Positions 24,023-32,241 of a stretch of 64,000 nucleotides of DNA are shown here, in pieces; the first letter of the stretch is position 1, and every line of letters starts with the position of its first letter. The notes below the pieces were generated by a model. The model saw only the letters and a list, made by a program, of their open reading frames with translations. It was not told where the DNA came from and did not search any database. This stretch comes from Flavobacterium resistens (lineage in GTDB: Bacteria > Bacteroidota > Bacteroidia > Flavobacteriales > Flavobacteriaceae): assembly GCF_900182645.1 (NCBI RefSeq), contig NZ_FXTA01000006.1:248001-312000 (forward strand). The letters are read 5' to 3'. The position numbers were made by a program, and so were the translations under genes.

Positions 24023-25951
24023 ATGAATTTAAAATTTACTTCCCCAATAATTATACTCTTTATATTATTCTTCAATCATACAATTTCAGCCCAAAATCAA
24101 AAGAATTTAGACGGTGTACAGGTCGCATTTTTATCCGACGTTCACCTTCAGGATTTGTTTGGGACATTTTCAGATAATGATTTTAAAGGAGTTTTGAATA
24201 CCAAAACAAAAAAATACACGTTAATAAGAACGATGGCCTCGCAGTTGCATTCGACGAGAATTTTCAACGAAAATTATTTTGCCTTCATCGCCGCTCTTGA
24301 AGATATTGCAAAAAGAAAAATAAAATATGTTGCACTTCCAGGTGATTACACCGATGACGGACAGCCAATACACGTGCGTGGATTAGAGAAGATTTTAGAT
24401 CAATATCAGAAAAAATATGGTATTGAGTTTTTTATAACCACTGGAAATCATGATCCGGTTGGACCATTTGCTCAGGAATCGGGTAAAGAAGATTTTTTAG
24501 GAAAAGAAGGAAAAAGCCAACCCATTTTTAGCAAAGACGGCATGTATAAGCCAAACATGAATATCGAACAGCCAGTTGTCATAACAGCCGATATTGCTAA
24601 AATGGGTTATTTAGGCATAACAGATGATCTAAAAAATTTCGGATTTTATCCTAATAAAAAATATAAATTCTGGTCGACTCCTTTCGCAAATTATACTTCC
24701 CAGAATTATGATTTCAAAAAAGCTGAAGAAGCTTCAAAACTTACTAATAGAGTGTATAATGTTGCGTCTGGATTTGAAGTTCCAGATGTAAGCTATGTCG
24801 TTGAACCAATCGACGGACTTTGGTTAATGGCAATTGACGGAAATGTTTATATTCCGAAGAAAACCGATGGTGATCCAAAAGATCCTAAAAATTATTCGGA
24901 AGCAAGTACAGGTTATAATAATGTGCTTTCAAACAAAAAACATCTTATAAAGTGGGTTCAGGATATTTCGGCGGAAGCCAAACTTCGAGGTAAAACTTTG
25001 ATTGCTTTCAGTCATTTTCCGATGATTGATTTTAATGATGACGCTTCTACGGAAATTAAAGAATTATTAGGTCCGAATAAATGGCAATTAAACCGAGTTC
25101 CTGTTGAAGAAGTAGCGCAGGTTTTTGCCGATGCTGGTTTGAAAATCCATTTCGGCGGCCATATGCATATCAACGACACGGGATTGCGTACGACGGCAAA
25201 AGGCAATACTTTGGTAAATATCCAAACGCCTTCACTTGCGGCTTATATTCCGGCTTATAAATTATTGACTATTCAAAAGGATAATCTGGTCGATATTCAG
25301 ACTATCACGATTGATAATGTTCCGAGGTTTGATGAACTTTTTGATTTGTATAAAATGGAATATCAGTTTTTAAAAAGTCAGAATACCAAGGATATTTGGA
25401 ATAAAGCTATTTTAGAAACTAAAAATTATCACGAGTTTACCGATTTTCATTTGAAGGAATTAGTTCGTCTTCGTTTTCTTAAGGACGATTGGCCTTCTGC
25501 GTTTAAAGATTTTATTCTGAATGTTTCGGCTCAGGATTTATTGGTTTTGGCGAATATAAAATCGGTTCAGGATTTTGATTTTATTCTGAAAAACAAATCT
25601 CAATTTCAGAAAGAATGGAATGAAGCAGAAGCAAAATCGGAACAAATTTTAGCTCAAAATAATCTTAAAAAAGAAGATTTTAATTGGACAGGAAATGATC
25701 TTTTAATTGATTTTTACCGTTTTAGAAGCGCCGATGAATTGGCTTTAGCCGATGTTGGCTTGGAAAGAGCAAAACAATATAAAGTGTTGTCGAATTTGTT
25801 TTTAGAAAATAAAGACGCTTCAAACGATACATCTCTTCAAAAGCAAATAAAATTGTTCCTGATTATTTTCAATAAATTTATGCGTGAAGTTCCTGCAGAT
25901 CATTTTACGGTTGATTTGAAAAGTGGTGAAATTAACCGCAAAGAACCTTAA
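24023..25951 (+). CDS. Secreted calcineurin-like metallophosphoesterase
   Basis: The 642-residue protein starts MNLKFTSPIIILFILFFNHTISAQ, a signal peptide. The metallophosphoesterase core covers about 33-400 and holds all five metal-ligand blocks: LSDVHL (about 38), PGDYTDDG (about 110), TGNHDP (about 147), FSHFPM (about 331) and GGHMHIN (about 378). The C-terminal 220 residues are helical and unassigned. Such enzymes hydrolyse phosphomonoesters or phosphodiesters with a two-metal centre. Substrate is unknown. It converges on a PI-PLC-like gene, and both lie next to a sigma/anti-sigma/SusCD unit, which suggests release of phosphate groups from a phosphorylated glycan or lipid for uptake. Confidence 0.88.
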   Translation: MNLKFTSPIIILFILFFNHTISAQNQKNLDGVQVAFLSDVHLQDLFGTFSDNDFKGVLNTKTKKYTLIRTMASQLHSTRIFNENYFAFIAALEDIAKRKIKYVALPGDYTDDGQPIHVRGLEKILDQYQKKYGIEFFITTGNHDPVGPFAQESGKEDFLGKEGKSQPIFSKDGMYKPNMNIEQPVVITADIAKMGYLGITDDLKNFGFYPNKKYKFWSTPFANYTSQNYDFKKAEEASKLTNRVYNVASGFEVPDVSYVVEPIDGLWLMAIDGNVYIPKKTDGDPKDPKNYSEASTGYNNVLSNKKHLIKWVQDISAEAKLRGKTLIAFSHFPMIDFNDDASTEIKELLGPNKWQLNRVPVEEVAQVFADAGLKIHFGGHMHINDTGLRTTAKGNTLVNIQTPSLAAYIPAYKLLTIQKDNLVDIQTITIDNVPRFDELFDLYKMEYQFLKSQNTKDIWNKAILETKNYHEFTDFHLKELVRLRFLKDDWPSAFKDFILNVSAQDLLVLANIKSVQDFDFILKNKSQFQKEWNEAEAKSEQILAQNNLKKEDFNWTGNDLLIDFYRFRSADELALADVGLERAKQYKVLSNLFLENKDASNDTSLQKQIKLFLIIFNKFMREVPADHFTVDLKSGEINRKEP

Positions 25952-25961
25952 GGTTTAGTTT

Positions 25962-26027
25962 GTTTCAAGTTTCAGGTTTCAAGTCCCAACAGGAACCTGA
26001 AACCTGGAACAAATAAAACTTGAAACT
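25962..26027. repeat. Inverted repeat of the TTTCAGGTTTCAAG family between convergent genes
   Basis: The left arm GTTTCAAGTTTCAGGTTTC faces a right arm with AACCTGAAACC and AACTTGAAAC. The two are complementary with small gaps. The element fills the 74-bp gap between the metallophosphoesterase and PI-PLC-like genes and overlaps the latter's stop codon. It probably ends transcription from both sides. Confidence 0.75.
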
Positions 26028-27081
26028 ATTTTCCATTTACAGGATTCGTTCTCACATAAGTTCCATCATCATATTTAATTTGATAAGGAGAATTGAAGAA
26101 AGTACTTGGCAAATAATAATCTGTCGAGATGACTTGAGCTCCTGATTTTTTTGCCACTTCAAAATGTGAATAATCATTTTTTCGTGCTTCTTTCGTATCA
26201 GAATCAGCTCTGGTTCTTATGATATAGCCTTTTTTGACCAAATCAGTAATTGATGTATCCTCAGAATTATTTCTAAACATCCAGGCTGCTTCTGGTTTTC
26301 CTGGTTCAGCATTAATAAAAACGGCGCGTCCCTTAAGGGACGGATGATTCAATGCGTACAAATCTCTTTTTGCGCCGTTATTATCTAAAAGAAATATAAA
26401 TTTTCCTTTTGCATTTTTTAGAGTTGGCCAGTTGTTGTTCAAAACGGCTTCTTCAAGTGTTTTGTATTTTCCGCGAACCATATCGGGCGTGATAATTTTA
26501 TTTCCTAAACCTTTACGAAGTTCTTTGTCTAAAGCATCAAAAAGTTCAGGTGTAAATTTTTCTGCTTTTGTGCCCAAGTAACTATCGTCGTCTTTTGGTT
26601 CTAAAGTGATAAAAACCGGAACATGGTCAGGATTTGCATTCGACCATTTTTTTAGTTCTGCAAGACAGCTTTGAAGCGTGTAACATGAAGTTCTAAAATC
26701 GATATCAATCATGTGAAAAACTTTAAAACCCGGTTTTTTCATTTCTCCATTTGGATCGTAAGCTTCTTGTGATTTTGCAATATCAAGACCTTTTGGGTGT
26801 ACAAATTTTCCGCCTTGAGGATCGCCCTGAACATCAATTTCTAAATTGCGTAAACCTTTATTTAATTGATCTGTAAGACTAATGTGTGTGTACTGAAGTC
26901 CTTTTAGCGAACGCGAAGTATCTTTTGCCTGAATGGTGTTGTATAAATCAGTTTCAATGGCATGGCGGTAACTGTTGTGCGAACCTATAACTTGTATTTG
27001 GTTGATTTTTAAATTGTCGCTTTGTGCGTGACTCAATTGAAAAGCTCCAGCAAATAATACTGTAAACAAAATTTGTTTCAT
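26026..27081 (-). CDS. Secreted PI-PLC-like phosphodiesterase (calcium-dependent type)
   Basis: The 351-residue protein has a signal peptide, MKQILFTVLFAGAFQLSHAQ. The catalytic TIM barrel of the PLC-like phosphodiesterase superfamily is visible. The first active-site His lies in VIGSHNSYRHAIE (about 32-44), the acidic EIDVQGD follows (about 97-103), and the second His lies in VFHMIDIDFRTSC (about 122). VFITLEPKDD and FLLDNNG are later barrel strands. The layout matches the calcium-dependent Streptomyces-type PI-PLC group rather than the Bacillus type. It should cleave phosphatidylinositol, a GPI anchor or a related phosphodiester outside the inner membrane. It is divergent from the sigma-factor gene and convergent with the metallophosphoesterase. 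Confidence 0.85.
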   Translation of the reverse strand: MKQILFTVLFAGAFQLSHAQSDNLKINQIQVIGSHNSYRHAIETDLYNTIQAKDTSRSLKGLQYTHISLTDQLNKGLRNLEIDVQGDPQGGKFVHPKGLDIAKSQEAYDPNGEMKKPGFKVFHMIDIDFRTSCYTLQSCLAELKKWSNANPDHVPVFITLEPKDDDSYLGTKAEKFTPELFDALDKELRKGLGNKIITPDMVRGKYKTLEEAVLNNNWPTLKNAKGKFIFLLDNNGAKRDLYALNHPSLKGRAVFINAEPGKPEAAWMFRNNSEDTSITDLVKKGYIIRTRADSDTKEARKNDYSHFEVAKKSGAQVISTDYYLPSTFFNSPYQIKYDDGTYVRTNPVNGK

Positions 27082-27347
27082 GTTTTTGATGAAATTAGGA
27101 TTGTGGAATTAAGAGGACGCAGCAACAGAGAATTGCTTTTTTTAGAGATTACTAAAATAAACTTGGTATTTTGTTTTTGTGTTAGCTAAAGTAAAAGAAA
27201 TAGCAAACCAAATATCATTTTTGCCTAAAAATAGTAGTATTAATAAAACAAATCAATTCAAAATTTAATTTAAAGATAACTTTCAGACAAAAACTATTGA
27301 TGTCGTATTTCATTATTTTACATCACCAAATACTACCAAAATCCATT

Positions 27348-27872
27348 ATGAAGAATCCTGAAATTTTTGAAAAAACGTATACGCAATACTGGAAAAAGCT
27401 CAATGCTTTTTCGTATACGATGACTCAGGATAAAGACTTGGCACAGAATATCGTGCAAGATGTTTTTATTGATTTGTGGGAACGAAAAGACGATTTGAAT
27501 ATTAATGCGATTGAACCTTATTTATTTCGCGCTGTCAAAAATCAGGTTTTCAAACATTATCAAAATAATAGGTTTGACAAGACAATTTTGGAAGATCAGT
27601 TTGAAGATTATATAATTGACAATTTTGCTTCGATTGATCCCGAAATAATGGATTTGCTTTATTCTTTATTAGATCAGCTTCCGGAGAAAAGAAAAGAAGT
27701 TTTATTAATGTATAAATTTCAGGATATGTCAATCGATCAGATTGCAGATGAACTTGGAATTTCCAAACAAACGGTGAAAAACCAAATTTCATCGGCATTA
27801 AAACAATTGCGCGAAGGCTTGAAAGACTTGGCCTGGATGGCGCCTTTAATCATTTTTCATAAAAACTTTTAA
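27348..27872 (+). CDS. ECF RNA polymerase sigma factor
   Basis: From the ATG at 27348 the protein has 174 residues (MKNPEIFEKTYTQYWKK). Region 2 is seen in FSYTMTQDKDLAQNIVQDVFIDLWE, and region 4 in LDQLPEKRKEVLLMYKFQDMSIDQIADELGISKQTVKNQIS. This is the FecI-like ECF group common in Bacteroidota. An in-frame TTG at 27297 would add 17 hydrophobic residues that do not fit the family, so I reject it as the start. A fecR-type anti-sigma gene follows after 83 bp, then an STN-containing SusC. This is the standard trans-envelope signalling set: substrate binding to SusC frees the sigma factor, which drives the susCD genes. Confidence 0.92.
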   Translation: MKNPEIFEKTYTQYWKKLNAFSYTMTQDKDLAQNIVQDVFIDLWERKDDLNINAIEPYLFRAVKNQVFKHYQNNRFDKTILEDQFEDYIIDNFASIDPEIMDLLYSLLDQLPEKRKEVLLMYKFQDMSIDQIADELGISKQTVKNQISSALKQLREGLKDLAWMAPLIIFHKNF

Positions 27873-27955
27873 GATAACTTTCTGTTGATGTTTTCATAAT
27901 ATTTGCGGATAGTACGATTTCAAGATTCTGGTACTTATAGGTAACAATAAGTATT

Positions 27956-28879
27956 ATGATAAAAAGAATCAAGCATAGTTTAGAATATCTTATCGATAAA
28001 AGTTCAAGAAATAAAACTTCAATTGCAGAAGAAAATCTGCTTAATGATTTTGCCTTTAATCAATATCAAAAATCGAAATGGGATGAAGTTTCGATGGGAA
28101 ATTCTGATGAAGTTTCTCAGGATATCTACAATAATATTCAGTATCGAATAGGAAAAAAGAGAACCTTTAATCCTTATTTAAAATATATAGCAGCTGCCAG
28201 TATTCTTTTTCTTGCCGGTTTAGGCTTTTGGCTTAAACCAAAAATTGCTGTCGAAAGGCAATTATCGTTTAAAACGTCATCGATTCCCAAATCTATCCAA
28301 CTAAGTGACGGCTCGAAAATTTATCTGGCAGCAAACTCATTATTTCAATATCCTGAAAAATTTGAAGGAGATGAAAGAAAAGTTTCTCTTTTAAAAGGAA
28401 ATGCATTTTTTGAAATCGCTAAAGACAAAAAACATCCTTTTATAATTACTTCGAGAGAAATTAAAACCAGAGTGGTTGGTACATCATTTCACATTCAATT
28501 ATCAAAATCAAAATGTGAAGTAATTGTAGTAACTGGAAAAGTAAATGTGAGTTCGAAAGGGCAGAGCGTTGATTTGGTTCCGAATGACGAGGCTTTATTC
28601 GAATCAAACAAACTGACGAAACAATTGGCAGACAAATCATTTTTAGTGAATTGGTACACAACCGATGTAACACTAAATCAAACCACACTTAAACAAGTCA
28701 TTACGATTTTACAATATAAATACGGAGTTTCATTTCAGTACGATAATGAACGTGTATTAGCAACGCCGTTAACGGTATTCATAAAAAAAGACGCAACATT
28801 AGAGAATGTTTTAGAGCAAATAAATTATATCACAAACCTAAAATTCAAAGTTTATGGCGAAATAGTAAAAGTGGATTAA
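27956..28879 (+). CDS. FecR-family anti-sigma factor
   Basis: The 307-residue protein has a cytoplasmic N-terminal part of about 75 residues, one membrane helix (YIAAASILFLAGLGFWL, about 77-93) and a periplasmic FecR domain. FecR-typical segments are IQLSDGSKIYLAANS, LLKGNAFFEIAKDKKHPF and TSREIKTRVVGTSFHI. The end of the protein (LKQVITILQYKYGVSFQYDNE) matches the STN-like C-terminal domain of FecR proteins (DUF4974). It should hold the upstream ECF sigma factor at the inner membrane and touch the STN domain of the downstream SusC. A stem-loop lies just after the stop codon, before the susC gene. Confidence 0.93.
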   Translation: MIKRIKHSLEYLIDKSSRNKTSIAEENLLNDFAFNQYQKSKWDEVSMGNSDEVSQDIYNNIQYRIGKKRTFNPYLKYIAAASILFLAGLGFWLKPKIAVERQLSFKTSSIPKSIQLSDGSKIYLAANSLFQYPEKFEGDERKVSLLKGNAFFEIAKDKKHPFIITSREIKTRVVGTSFHIQLSKSKCEVIVVTGKVNVSSKGQSVDLVPNDEALFESNKLTKQLADKSFLVNWYTTDVTLNQTTLKQVITILQYKYGVSFQYDNERVLATPLTVFIKKDATLENVLEQINYITNLKFKVYGEIVKVD

Positions 28880-28884
28880 AACAA

Positions 28885-28915
28885 AAAAGCAGTTGCTGAG
28901 AACAACTGCCTTTGA
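28885..28915 (+). terminator. Stem-loop between fecR-like and susC-like genes
   Basis: GCAGTTG (28889-28895) and CAACTGC (28903-28909) form a 7-bp stem with a 7-base loop, preceded by an A run and followed by CTTTG. The T tail is weak. It may end or attenuate the sigma/anti-sigma transcript so that susCD is expressed from its own promoter. Confidence 0.55.
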
Positions 28916-28953
28916 ATAAATTAAGTATCGTAAAAAAACCAATAACTTAAATC

Positions 28954-31900
28954 ATGTATTTTAAAACTTCTTATTTAAATCTAAAGAGTCTTTTCTTTTT
29001 AGTTCTGGCTTTACTGACCTTACAGACAGGTTATAGTAAAACTTTAGTAAAAAAATCAAATTTAGAAAATAAAATAGAAAAAGCAACTCTTGTTTCTATA
29101 TTTTCAAAATTGAGCCAACAAACAGATTATAAATTCAGCTACGGACAAGCTGTAATTGCTGACAATACAACTTATACAGTGAATTTTGCTGGCGAAACTG
29201 TTTCGGCAATTTTGAATGATCTTTCAAAAAAAGCAAACTTCAATTACAACATTAACGGAAAACTAGTTTTGATTCAGAAAACTGCTGCGCCAAAACCTGC
29301 AACTACAAAAGCGGTAGACAGAGTTAAAGTAAAAGGAAAAGTAGTTGATGAAAACAATGTGCCAATTCCTGGTGCAACGATTATGGAAACAAGTTCATCA
29401 AACAGTGCTGTTTCTAATTTTGATGGTGAATTTGAAATCACGGTTGGCGACGGAAAAACTATCGAAGTTTCATATTTAGGTTATAAAACTAAAGTTGTTA
29501 CTGTACAAAAAACTTTTATGACAATTCAGTTAGAACCAAATACTTCTGAATTGAGCGAAGTTTTAGTTGTAGGTTACGGAAAACAATCTAAAAAAGATGT
29601 AACGGGTGCGGTTACCCAGCTTGAAGCAGCAAGTTTTAAGCAAGGTGTAAACATTTCTGTAGATAATTTGATGCAAGGAAAAATTGCCGGAGTTCGTGTA
29701 GTGAATACAAGCGGAGAACCAGGAGCAGGTGTAAACGTAACAATTAGAGGTGTTGGATCTATCAGAAGCGGAAGTACGCCTTTGTTCGTTGTTGATGGTG
29801 TGCCTTTGTCAAATGATGATGTGAGTCCGTCTGGAAGTAATGTTGGTTTCGGAAATTCATCAGCTAAAAATCCATTAAACTTTTTGAATACAAGTGATAT
29901 TGAATCGATTACAGTTTTGAAAGATGCTTCGGCAGCGGCGATTTATGGTGCAAGAGGATCAAACGGAGTTGTTTTGGTTACAACTAAAAAAGGTTCAAAA
30001 GGAGAAGGAACGTTGACTTTTGATTCCTATACAGGAGTTTCGAATGTAGCTCACAAATTAGATGTTTTAAGCGCTGACGAATATAGAAAAGCAATTAAAG
30101 ACCCAGCTTTTGATCACGGAGGAAATACAGATTGGCAAGATGTGATTTTTAGAACAGCTATTACAACAAATAATTCATTGGCTTTTTCAAAACAAACAGA
30201 ATCAGGGAATTACTATGCTTCGATTGCGCAAATGAATCAGGAAGGAATTATCAATAAGAGTAATTTCAAACGTATGTCGGGAAGAATTAATGCTGCGGAA
30301 TCGTTTTTGGATAACAAACGTCTGAAAGTAAAAATGAATCTTACGGCAAGTGAAACTAAAGATAACGGAGTTCCTACAAGTGATGACGGAGGTTCAAACG
30401 GACAGTTGATCGTTCATACTTTAATGGCAAACCCAACAAGATCTGTTTTTGATGCTAATGGGAAGTATACAAACTTTAATATGAATGCGCATTATAATCC
30501 AGCTTATTTATTGAGCATTTATGATGATGTAACGCGTACGTTGAGAGTTTTAGGAAATTTAGAAGCGTCGTTACGAATCGTTGACGGATTAGAATACAAA
30601 TTAAACATTGGTTTTGACCGTTCTGCATCAGAAAGAAATACTACTATTTTTCCAAACTTGACGGATTTGAATCCAAAAGGAAAATATGTTCAGAATAATT
30701 TAGATTCAAGAAATTCTTTGATCGAGCATTATTTGACTTACAATTTGAATTTGGATAAACATAAAATTGAAGCTTTAGGCGGATTTTCATACCAAAAATT
30801 CGAAAGATCTGGAACGGCTTTCAGTGTTGACGGAATTTCAAATCAAGGAGTTGGTGTACCGCCAGCAATTAATCCTGGTTTTGCAGGAACACAATCTGGA
30901 GTTTCTGGATATGCGCAGGAAAATGAACTTCAGTCTTATTTTGGAAGAGTAAATTATACTTTCAACAATAAATATCTTTTGACAGCTTCGATGAGAGCTG
31001 ACGGCTCGACTCGTTTTGGAAAAAACAATAAATACGGTTATTTCCCTTCAGCAGCTTTAGGATGGAATATCTCTAAAGAAAAATTCTTAGAAGATGTAAC
31101 AGCAGTAAGCAACTTAAAATTAAGAGCAAGCTGGGGAGAAACAGGAAATCAAGAAGTTGAAAATAAAATTACTCAAGCAAGTTATTCACTTTCAGGAGCT
31201 GACGGATATTATTTATATAGTGATTTGAATTTGGTAAACGGAGTTTCTGTAAACAGAACACCAAATCCTGATTTGAAATGGGAGGTTGTAACGCAATACA
31301 ATTTAGGTTTAGATTTCAGTTTCTGGAATGACAAATTGTACGGAACTTTGGATTATTTCAACAAAACTACTACAGATGCAATCTTAAATGTTCCATCACA
31401 AGCTTTAAGTCCAACAACGACAATCTGGACAAATATCGACGGAAAAATCATCAATAAAGGTTTTGAATTTATGTTAGGTTCTAAATTGATTGACAAAAAA
31501 GATTTTTCTTGGAACATCGATATGAACGGTGCGACTTTGAATAATAAAATTCAAGATTTGCCAGTTTCAGAAATTTTGACAGGAACTATTTCAGGACCTG
31601 GACAATCTGGAGTTAATGCGAATATTTACAAAAGTGGTTATGCAGCAGGATCTTTCTACTTATTGGAACACATTGGTTTTGATGCAAATGGAGCTAATAT
31701 TTTTAAAGATCAAAATGGAGATGGTAAAATCGACAACAGCGACAGAATTATTATCGAAGGAGCTTTGCCAACTTTCTACTACGGATTTAACAGTGATATG
31801 AGATATAAAAACTTCACGTTCTCTTTCTCAATCATTGGACAAACAGGAGGTTATTTATTGAATAATACAGGATTAAATGCCTTGAACATTAACAACTTGG

Positions 31901-32235
31901 CTTCTGATAGAAACGTGGCAACTGGATATTATGAATCTGGAGCAAACGCTACAAATTCACCTATTTTATCGACACTTTTCTTAGAAAAATCAGATTTTAT
32001 CCGATTGAATACAGCACGTGTTGGTTACAATTTTGATTTAAAAGGAATCAACTGGATTAATGGTTTAACACTTTATATTACAGGGCAAAACTTAGTTACA
32101 ATTACAAATTATACAGGTTTTGATCCATTAATCAACAGTCCAAAATCAAACGGAGGAAACCAGTCAATTGGTATTGATTATGCTGCTTACCCAACTTCTA
32201 GAACGTTCAGTTTTGGAGCAACTTTAAAACTATAA
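28954..32235 (+). CDS. SusC/RagA-family TonB-dependent transporter with STN signalling domain
   Basis: The 1093-residue protein has a signal peptide (to about TGYSK, residue 29). An STN (secretin/TonB N-terminal) domain follows at about 30-107, then a carboxypeptidase-regulatory-like domain (KVKGKVVDENNVPIPGATIM, about 123-198). The plug has the SusC hallmarks VLVVGYGKQSKKDVTGAV, VRGVGSI-like TIRGVGSIRSG and IYGARGSNGVVLVTTKKG. The 22-strand barrel makes up the rest, with the final strand ending GATLKL. The STN domain marks it as a signal transducer to the FecR/sigma pair upstream. It imports an unknown ligand across the outer membrane with its SusD partner, whose gene starts 6 bases later. 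Confidence 0.95.
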   Translation: MYFKTSYLNLKSLFFLVLALLTLQTGYSKTLVKKSNLENKIEKATLVSIFSKLSQQTDYKFSYGQAVIADNTTYTVNFAGETVSAILNDLSKKANFNYNINGKLVLIQKTAAPKPATTKAVDRVKVKGKVVDENNVPIPGATIMETSSSNSAVSNFDGEFEITVGDGKTIEVSYLGYKTKVVTVQKTFMTIQLEPNTSELSEVLVVGYGKQSKKDVTGAVTQLEAASFKQGVNISVDNLMQGKIAGVRVVNTSGEPGAGVNVTIRGVGSIRSGSTPLFVVDGVPLSNDDVSPSGSNVGFGNSSAKNPLNFLNTSDIESITVLKDASAAAIYGARGSNGVVLVTTKKGSKGEGTLTFDSYTGVSNVAHKLDVLSADEYRKAIKDPAFDHGGNTDWQDVIFRTAITTNNSLAFSKQTESGNYYASIAQMNQEGIINKSNFKRMSGRINAAESFLDNKRLKVKMNLTASETKDNGVPTSDDGGSNGQLIVHTLMANPTRSVFDANGKYTNFNMNAHYNPAYLLSIYDDVTRTLRVLGNLEASLRIVDGLEYKLNIGFDRSASERNTTIFPNLTDLNPKGKYVQNNLDSRNSLIEHYLTYNLNLDKHKIEALGGFSYQKFERSGTAFSVDGISNQGVGVPPAINPGFAGTQSGVSGYAQENELQSYFGRVNYTFNNKYLLTASMRADGSTRFGKNNKYGYFPSAALGWNISKEKFLEDVTAVSNLKLRASWGETGNQEVENKITQASYSLSGADGYYLYSDLNLVNGVSVNRTPNPDLKWEVVTQYNLGLDFSFWNDKLYGTLDYFNKTTTDAILNVPSQALSPTTTIWTNIDGKIINKGFEFMLGSKLIDKKDFSWNIDMNGATLNNKIQDLPVSEILTGTISGPGQSGVNANIYKSGYAAGSFYLLEHIGFDANGANIFKDQNGDGKIDNSDRIIIEGALPTFYYGFNSDMRYKNFTFSFSIIGQTGGYLLNNTGLNALNINNLASDRNVATGYYESGANATNSPILSTLFLEKSDFIRLNTARVGYNFDLKGINWINGLTLYITGQNLVTITNYTGFDPLINSPKSNGGNQSIGIDYAAYPTSRTFSFGATLKL

Positions 32236-32241
32236 TTTATT

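Noticed and set aside
27297..27347. Upstream TTG start for the sigma factor gene
   Set aside because: The extra 17 residues do not fit the family N-terminus; the ATG at 27348 gives the normal ECF start.
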